NCBI RefSeq assembly: GCF_000210895.1
Contig: NC_015964.1
Location: forward strand, 1,881,501-1,945,500
DNA: 64,000 nucleotides
Source of the DNA: Haemophilus parainfluenzae T3T1
Lineage (GTDB): Bacteria > Pseudomonadota > Gammaproteobacteria > Enterobacterales > Pasteurellaceae
Reading direction: 5' to 3'
The notes beneath the pieces are model-generated. The model was not told where the DNA came from and searched no databases. It saw only the letters and a program-made list of their open reading frames with translations. Of this stretch, positions 58,753 through 64,000 are shown piece after piece. Numbering within the stretch: the stretch's first letter is position 1; each line of letters starts with the position of its first letter. A program made the translations under genes and the position numbers.

Positions 58753-60792
58753 ATGTCTAATCCATTACTTCATACTGAAGGCTTACCTCCATTTTCTCAA
58801 ATCAAACCAGAACATATTCAACCGGCAATCAAAAAACTCATCGAAGAAAATCGTCAAGCCATTGAACAAGTTTTAAAACAACCGCACTTTACTTGGGAAA
58901 ACTTTATTGAACCGCTTTCTGAAGCAGGCGAACGCCTAAGCCGCGCTTGGTCACCAATCTCTCATTTAAATTCCGTGAAAAATAGCCCTGAATTACGTGA
59001 TGCGTATCAAGCCTGCTTACCACTACTCTCTGAATACAGTACCTGGGTAGGCCAACACAAAGGCTTATACAACGCTTATTTAGCCTTAAAAAATAGCCCT
59101 GAATTTGCGGCTTATTCAGTGGCTCAAAAGAAAGCCATTGAAAACGCACTACGTGATTTTGAGCTTTCAGGTATTGGTTTATCCGAAGAAAAACAAAAAC
59201 GTTATGGTGAAATTGTGGCTCGCTTATCAGAATTGAGCGCTCAATTTAGCAATAATGTACTCGATGCCACCATGGGTTGGGAAAAAGTCATTGAAGATGA
59301 AAGCCAATTAGCGGGTCTTCCTGAATCTGCATTACTTGCAGCAAAACAATCTGCTGAAAGTAAAGGCTTAAAAGGCTATCGTTTTACGTTAGAAATTCCA
59401 AGTTATTTGCCAATCATGACCTATTGCGAAAATGCAGCACTACGCGAAGAAATGTATCGTGCTTATGCAACTCGCGCTTCTGATCAAGGTCCAAACGCAG
59501 GTAAATGGGATAACACAGCGATCATTGAAGAAATCATGACGTTACGCGTGGAACTAGCGAAACTGCTAGGTTTCAATACCTATACTGAACGCTCACTTGC
59601 GACCAAAATGGCAGAAAATCCACAACAAGTGTTAGATTTCTTAAATAACCTTGCAGATCGTTCAAAAGCACAAGGTGAGAAAGAATTAGCAGAACTTAAA
59701 GCTTATTGTGAAAAAGAATTTGGCGTAACGGAACTTGCCCCTTGGGATATCAGTTTCTATTCTGAAAAACAAAAACAACATTTATATGCGATCAATGATG
59801 AAGAACTTCGTCCTTATTTCCCTGAAGATCGAGTTATTTCGGGCTTATTTGAATTAATTAAACGTATTTTTAATATTCGTGCAGTTGAACGTTTTGGCGT
59901 AGATACTTGGCATAAAGATGTGCGTTTCTTTGATTTAATTGATGAAACCGATGAAGTACGTGGTAGTTTCTATCTCGATCTTTATGCGCGTGAAAATAAA
60001 CGTGGCGGCGCATGGATGGATGATTGTATCGGCAGAAAACGCAATGCTGACGGTTCAATTCAAAAACCGGTTGCCTATTTAACGTGTAACTTCAATGCGC
60101 CTATTGGTGATAAACCTGCGTTATTCACCCATGATGAAGTCACGACTCTCTTCCATGAGTTTGGTCACGGCATTCACCATATGCTCACCAAAGTTGATGT
60201 ACCGGATGTTGCGGGTATCAATGGTGTACCTTGGGATGCAGTAGAACTTCCAAGTCAATTTATGGAAAACTGGTGTTGGGAAAAAGAAGCCCTTGATTTT
60301 ATCTCTGGTCACTTTGAAACGCACGAACCGTTACCAGAAGAAAAATTAAATCAACTTCTCAAAGCAAAAAACTATCAAGCAGCGATGTTTGTGTTACGTC
60401 AGCTTGAATTTGGATTGTTTGATTTTACCCTTCATCATACTTTTAAAGTGGGTAAAGCTAACCAAGTCCTTGATACCTTAAAAGCGGTGAAAGATAAAGT
60501 TGCCGTGATTAAAGGCGTTGAATGGGCAAGAACACCACATAGCTTTAGCCATATTTTTGCCGGCGGTTATGCAGCAGGTTATTACAGCTATTTATGGGCT
60601 GAAGTGTTATCTGCAGATGCATTCTCTCGCTTTGAAGAAGAAGGGATTTTCAATCCGGTTACGGGTAAATCCTTCTTAGATGAAATTCTCACTCGCGGCG
60701 GCTCTGAAGAACCAATGGTATTATTCAAACGTTTCCGTGGACGTGAACCTCAATTAGACGCATTGCTTCGCCATAAAGGCATTGCGAACTAA
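58753..60792 (+). CDS. prlC: oligopeptidase A (M3 metallopeptidase)
   Basis: A 679-residue cytoplasmic zinc peptidase that degrades signal peptides and short oligopeptides. The active site LFHEFGHGIHHML has His468, Glu469 and His472, with the third ligand Glu about 25 residues later in the VELPSQFMENWCWE block. The helical N-terminal domain and the SHIFAGGYAAGYYSYLWAEVL C-terminal block are standard. Length equals E. coli PrlC (680). It is a single gene divergent from the DUF454 gene; AAAAGGAATATTT precedes the ATG. Confidence 0.96.
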   Translation: MSNPLLHTEGLPPFSQIKPEHIQPAIKKLIEENRQAIEQVLKQPHFTWENFIEPLSEAGERLSRAWSPISHLNSVKNSPELRDAYQACLPLLSEYSTWVGQHKGLYNAYLALKNSPEFAAYSVAQKKAIENALRDFELSGIGLSEEKQKRYGEIVARLSELSAQFSNNVLDATMGWEKVIEDESQLAGLPESALLAAKQSAESKGLKGYRFTLEIPSYLPIMTYCENAALREEMYRAYATRASDQGPNAGKWDNTAIIEEIMTLRVELAKLLGFNTYTERSLATKMAENPQQVLDFLNNLADRSKAQGEKELAELKAYCEKEFGVTELAPWDISFYSEKQKQHLYAINDEELRPYFPEDRVISGLFELIKRIFNIRAVERFGVDTWHKDVRFFDLIDETDEVRGSFYLDLYARENKRGGAWMDDCIGRKRNADGSIQKPVAYLTCNFNAPIGDKPALFTHDEVTTLFHEFGHGIHHMLTKVDVPDVAGINGVPWDAVELPSQFMENWCWEKEALDFISGHFETHEPLPEEKLNQLLKAKNYQAAMFVLRQLEFGLFDFTLHHTFKVGKANQVLDTLKAVKDKVAVIKGVEWARTPHSFSHIFAGGYAAGYYSYLWAEVLSADAFSRFEEEGIFNPVTGKSFLDEILTRGGSEEPMVLFKRFRGREPQLDALLRHKGIAN

Positions 60793-60799
60793 TAACTAA

Positions 60800-60834
60800 A
60801 AAAGAGCGGTTAAATTTTTGACCGTTTTTTATCT
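60800..60834 (+). terminator. imperfect terminator of prlC
   Basis: AAAGAGCGGTTAAA and TTTGACCGTTTTTT form a partial stem ending in a T-run. It looks like a decayed AAGAGCGGT-type inverted pair. Confidence 0.55.
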
Positions 60835-60847
60835 AATATGCAGAAAA

Positions 60848-60883
60848 TAAAAAAGCCCTCGGTAATCCGAAGGCTTTTATTTT
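60848..60883. terminator. bidirectional terminator between prlC and rpsO
   Basis: AAAAGCCCTCGG (60851-60862) pairs with CCGAAGGCTTTT (60867-60878, one mismatch) around a TAAT loop, with A-run and T-run on the two sides. It mainly serves rpsO on the minus strand. Confidence 0.8.
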
Positions 60884-60900
60884 TACTATCGTAATAAAAA

Positions 60901-61170
60901 TTAGCGACGTAAACCTAAACGAGCGATAGTGCTTTGGTATAAAGCAAGATCAGTACGTTTTAAGTAGTCTAAAAGTTTACGACGACGAGAAACCATACGT
61001 AATAAACCACGACGACCATGGTGGTCTTTTTTGTGCTCAGCGAAGTGAGCTTGTAAGTGGTTGATTTGTGCAGTTAATAATGCGATTTGAACTTCAGAAG
61101 AACCAGTATCTTTCGCATCGCGACCAAATTCAGCAACGATTGCTGCTTTTTTTTCAGTACTTAGAGACAT
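60901..61170 (-). CDS. rpsO: 30S ribosomal protein S15
   Basis: An 89-residue four-helix protein that binds the 16S rRNA central domain. It reads [26 protein letters not shown] and then [18 protein letters not shown], the standard S15 pattern, ending ARLGLRR. It is a single gene here; pnp is not next to it in this window. The 132 bp upstream could hold the usual S15 feedback structure, but I could not define one with confidence. GGAG precedes ATG 61170. Confidence 0.97.
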   Translation of the reverse strand: MSLSTEKKAAIVAEFGRDAKDTGSSEVQIALLTAQINHLQAHFAEHKKDHHGRRGLLRMVSRRRKLLDYLKRTDLALYQSTIARLGLRR

Positions 61171-61302
61171 TTTTTACTCCTAAAAGGTAGTGTTATTAAT
61201 ACATCATTCGCCGATCTCTAACTCAGCGATGACAAGGAGCCTGAATTTTAACGATTGAAGCCAATAAAAGCAAGGAATTATTGTAAAGAAGCACTTTAAA
61301 TT

Positions 61303-62148
61303 CTATGCTTTAGTAATTACAACCTTAATATCCTCCGGTGCAGCATAGTAAGGCGCAGAGGTAATAAACAAATTAATGCCTAACTTGGCATAATCTGCCA
61401 CATTATTTTTATTCACCCCACCGGCGACGGAAAGCGTAATTGCTTTGCCTTGCGCCTTGATGAGCTCCAAAGCCGCTTTCACGTCTTCAACCGACCATTT
61501 ATCTAGCTGAATAATATCTGGAGAAGCGATAATCATTTGTTCAAATTGTGCAAAATTGTCTGCTTCAAGGGTAACCTTATTTTCTGGCGCTTCACGCTTC
61601 AAGGTTTCCACAATATGTGTCCAGTTATTCGGTTCAGCCAATAAATTACGATGATTAGTGAAGACCAGTAAGGTTTCACTCACGCCTTGACGATGAATAT
61701 GTCCGCCAGCAGCCAGCACCGCATTGGTCGCCAGTTTACGGGTATTCGGGATACTTTTACGGGTACAAGCCACCACCGCATTCGGGTTAATGGCTTTGGC
61801 ATTAGCAATCATCTCCGCCGTGTATTGCGCTACGCCACAAGACCATTCCAATACAAGTTGCACCACTTTCCATGCCTGCTGTAATTTGTCCGCAGAATCG
61901 ACCGCACTTAGCAACACTGCACCTGCTTCAACGGATTCCCCTTCATTCACATAGACCTGAGGCGTAATGCCTAATTTTTTCAGTAATCGTTCTGCCACTG
62001 AAATCCCCGCCACCACGCCGGCATTTTTACGTTTGAATTCAATTTTTGCCGAGACTTTCTCCAGCCCCAACGCATGCGTGGTTAAGTCACCTCGATAAAT
62101 ATCTTCCAATAAAAAATCATCGAGTTCTTTGTCTGAAAAATAAATCAT
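61303..62148 (-). CDS. modD: ModD protein (quinolinate phosphoribosyltransferase-like, molybdenum locus)
   Basis: A 281-residue protein with the NadC/quinolinate phosphoribosyltransferase fold. It begins [28 protein letters not shown] (only the first half quoted is diagnostic) and has the blocks [36 protein letters not shown] and [16 protein letters not shown]. True NadC keeps the pattern TRKT.PG at the second site; the PNTRK form marks ModD. It is linked to molybdate transport genes in many bacteria, but its reaction is not proven. It lies 9 bp downstream of molC. Confidence 0.88.
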   Translation of the reverse strand: MIYFSDKELDDFLLEDIYRGDLTTHALGLEKVSAKIEFKRKNAGVVAGISVAERLLKKLGITPQVYVNEGESVEAGAVLLSAVDSADKLQQAWKVVQLVLEWSCGVAQYTAEMIANAKAINPNAVVACTRKSIPNTRKLATNAVLAAGGHIHRQGVSETLLVFTNHRNLLAEPNNWTHIVETLKREAPENKVTLEADNFAQFEQMIIASPDIIQLDKWSVEDVKAALELIKAQGKAITLSVAGGVNKNNVADYAKLGINLFITSAPYYAAPEDIKVVITKA

Positions 62149-62157
62149 AGTTTGTCC

Positions 62158-62907
62158 TTAAATGTTGAGATGTTTTTGCAATTCCTGAACTGAAGTACGG
62201 TAAATTTTGGCGAGGTTTTCAAAGGTCATCAGTTCACTTTTCTCACCTTGATGGAAACCAAATTCTTGATCGAGCATTGCAATATTTTCGGCTAAATAGA
62301 CTGCTTGTTGTGGGTTGTGAGTGGTAATCAACAAGGCGATATTTTGATGTTGTAACTGTTTAATTTTTTCCAACACTCTAATTTGGTTACCAAAATCAAG
62401 ACTGGCTGTCGGTTCGTCCATAATCAATAATTTCGCCTGTTGAGCGATAGCTCGTGCAATGAGTACAAGTTGTTTTTCGCCACCACTAAGTTCGTGGTAA
62501 TAACGTTTGGCAAGATGTGTGATTTGTAATTCATCTAAGGCAGAAAGGGCAAGATCTTTATCTTCAGCTTTCGGCGTTTGATACCATTTCAAATAAGCAG
62601 AACGCCCCATCAATACCATATCTTGCACAAGAAAAGGAAAAAGTTGAGCATGTGCTTGTGGTACATAAGCGATTTCACGTGCTAATTCAGCGGCAGAATA
62701 TGTAGCAAGCGGTCTATTTTGAAAGAAAACTTGCCCATTGAGAGCAGGCTGCAAACCAAGCAAGGTTTTTAAGAAAGTGCTTTTCCCTGCACCATTGGCG
62801 CCAAGTAAACAGCAAATTTGCTGAGGTTTTAATGCAAAATTGATCTTGTCTAACAGAGGTTTATTGCCATAACCAATCGTCAATTGTTGCGTTTCAATTA
62901 AATTCAT
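62158..62907 (-). CDS. molC: molybdate/tungstate ABC transporter ATPase MolC
   Basis: A 249-residue ABC ATPase of the FecE/BtuD type. Walker A is LLGANGAGKSTFLK (about residues 35-48), the Q-loop is in VPQAHAQLFPF, the signature LSGGEKQLVLIARA and Walker B LLIMDEPTAS, with the switch His in LLITTHN. FepC-type transporters carry siderophores or B12; the H. influenzae MolBC-A system of this type carries molybdate and tungstate. The linked modD supports that here. ATG 62907 (MNLIETQQL) overlaps the molB end by 4 bp. Its upstream in-frame ATG at 62952 lies inside molB. Confidence 0.88.
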   Translation of the reverse strand: MNLIETQQLTIGYGNKPLLDKINFALKPQQICCLLGANGAGKSTFLKTLLGLQPALNGQVFFQNRPLATYSAAELAREIAYVPQAHAQLFPFLVQDMVLMGRSAYLKWYQTPKAEDKDLALSALDELQITHLAKRYYHELSGGEKQLVLIARAIAQQAKLLIMDEPTASLDFGNQIRVLEKIKQLQHQNIALLITTHNPQQAVYLAENIAMLDQEFGFHQGEKSELMTFENLAKIYRTSVQELQKHLNI

Positions 62908-63828
62908 TTTCGCCCTCTCAACAATAAATAGAGGAAAAACGGTGCGCCACAAGCAGAGGTTAAAATCCCGATGGGAAGTTCAATGCTTGCAACCGTGCGG
63001 GCGAGTGTATCGGTGAGAAGTAAAAAGCTCGCACCAAGCAACAAGGATGTCGGCAGCAATAAAATGAAATTGGCACCCACCAATAATCGAGCGATATGGG
63101 GCACAAGCAATCCAACCCAACCAATAATCCCCGTAATGGAGACCGCACTTGCCGTACAAAGTGTGGTGAAAATAATCAAAATATAGCGCGTGCGTTGGAT
63201 AGGAATACCGAGGCTTTTAGCCTCATCTTCTTCTAAGGCGAGCAGATTTAAGCGCCAACGCAATAAGAAAAGTGGCAGAATGCCGAGTATCAAAATAGGG
63301 GAAAGTTGAGTTAATTCTTTCACGCCAACAGCCGTGAAACTGCCTAATAACCAAAAGGTAATCGAAGGTAATTGGGTGAAAGGATCGGCTAAAATTTTTA
63401 ACAGTGAAATACCTGCACCAAGTAATGAACCGATAGCAATCCCTGAAAGTACTAAGACCAAAATCGGATCTTGATTACGGCTTCTGGATGCGACCATCGA
63501 AACACACAGCACCGCTTGAAACACCTAAGATATCAGGAGAAACCAACGGATTTTTAAACATCCCTTGATAAGTCGCGCCTGCGGCGGCTAATGCGGCACC
63601 TACTAAACAGGCGACCAAAATACGTGGTGTACGAATATGCCAAAGCACCGTTTCAACGGAAGAAGGCGTTTGACATTCCGTTTCAAATAGACAACGAATC
63701 GCTTGTCCAAGTTGAAGGGGAGAAATCGGAAATCGCCCCACATTCAACGAAAGCAAAATGGTGCTAACTAATAAAATTACTAGCGAAGTGAAAAACAGTT
63801 TAGGATTACGCTGAACAAAATATGGCAT
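62904..63828 (-). pseudogene. molB: molB, FecCD-type permease broken by an out-of-frame internal deletion
   Basis: The N-terminal part (from ATG 63828) runs to NPLVSPDILGVSSGA, then shifts into ten unrelated residues and stops near 63475. The C-terminal part continues in another frame from about 63510 (NQDPILVLVLSGIAIGSLLG) to the normal end LLLRGRK at 62904. FecCD permeases have some 45-50 residues between GVSSGA and the LVLxGI block; only about 20 remain. The whole span is 925 bp, not a multiple of three, against about 1010 expected. The lesion is a deletion of roughly 90 bp, not a single-base error. GTGTTTC occurs twice at the junction (63499-63505 and 63518-63524). Confidence 0.88.
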
Positions 63829-63830
63829 AG

Positions 63831-64000
63831 CTATTTCACATCATGTAGCAATTGAGTCGCTTGTGCTGGCGTTAATTCAATCTGATAGAACACGTGATAA
63901 AACGTTTGTACTTCTTTTGCAAATTTAGTCATAGGTTTACCGCTAACTAAATGCGAGGCCCAACGCACCCCAAGTAAACGGTTCACACTAGGTGGCGAAT
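63831..64000 (-). CDS. molA: MolA-type substrate-binding protein, C-terminal fragment at the window edge
   Basis: The last 56 codons of a minus-strand gene ending at TAG 63831-63833. The fragment reads SPPSVNRLLGVRWASHLVSG and ends TPAQATQLLHDVK. The pattern NRLLGVRWASHL and its place 2 bp before molB fit a FecB/BtuF-like periplasmic binding protein of the molybdate system. The N-terminus, signal peptide and ligand site are outside the window, so the name rests mainly on context. Confidence 0.7.
   Translation of the reverse strand, partial: SPPSVNRLLGVRWASHLVSGKPMTKFAKEVQTFYHVFYQIELTPAQATQLLHDVK

Noticed and set aside
61171-61302. Possible S15 autoregulatory pseudoknot upstream of rpsO
   Set aside because: Short complementary stretches exist, but I could not build a convincing pseudoknot by eye.
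1-64000. tRNA and rRNA genes, intact insertion sequences, prophage
   Set aside because: I looked for cloverleaf-like stretches, rRNA blocks, transposases and phage genes and saw none.

Overview
The window looks like a chromosomal segment of a Haemophilus-type Pasteurellaceae bacterium, most likely Haemophilus parainfluenzae or a close relative. Three things point there. The 9-mer uptake signal AAGTGCGGT/ACCGCACTT occurs about 35 times by eye, often as inverted pairs that form terminators. Gene content and local gene order match Haemophilus (gcvA-gcvB, pgpB/ribA, nagK next to an alanine symporter, molABC-modD, ribE next to a NorM-type pump). The Cas9 is a 1052-residue type II-C enzyme of the Neisseria/Haemophilus kind. 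The species name is an inference from recall, not from a search.

Layout, left to right. 0-2.2 kb: 5-oxoprolinase operon pxpB-pxpC-pxpA (minus strand, pxpA cut by the edge). 2.3-8.1 kb: fbp, the LPS-transport permeases lptG/lptF divergent from pepA, and an endonuclease/phosphatase-fold protein. 8.3-20.3 kb: ytfE (Fe-S repair) behind an FNR-like box, an LTA-synthase-like membrane sulfatase, malic enzyme, a DUF1919-rsuA-bcr run, an alanine symporter with nagK, pgpB divergent from ribA, a tiny lipoprotein, and queC behind a preQ1-I riboswitch. 20.5-27.2 kb: parE - copper nitrite reductase - parC - gltS, with the denitrification gene placed inside the topoisomerase IV operon. 27.2-31.5 kb: folC, accD, truA, rplY (with a hairpin leader) and a DedA protein.

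31.6-37.4 kb: a compact and apparently complete type II-C CRISPR-Cas locus. It has a tracrRNA on the minus strand with its own consensus promoter, then cas9, cas1 and cas2 on the plus strand, then an array of 17 repeats and 16 spacers with an exact 66-bp period. The crRNA strand is the minus strand. Every repeat ends in a perfect extended -10 box (TGCTATAAT), so each spacer can be transcribed from its own promoter, as in Neisseria.

37.5-43.7 kb: ribE, a MATE pump, rng, putP and cmoB. 43.8-45.1 kb: an AT-rich accessory pair coding for a HEAT-like repeat protein and an ankyrin protein of unknown function. 45.2-52.4 kb: rlmM-gcvA, the divergent sRNA gcvB, ilvE, and the Na+-pumping oxaloacetate decarboxylase oadGAB behind a well-placed CRP site. 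52.4-60.8 kb: an LplT-acyltransferase-ligase fusion with a MerR-type regulator, a peptide-binding lipoprotein, a DUF454 protein and prlC. 60.9-64 kb: rpsO, modD and a molybdate-type ABC transporter (molC, molB, molA). molB is broken by an out-of-frame internal deletion.

The main physiological themes are anaerobic and respiratory metabolism (nitrite reductase, ytfE, oadGAB, FNR/CRP sites), envelope lipid handling, RNA-level regulation (preQ1 riboswitch, GcvB, possible L25 leader) and phage defence by CRISPR.
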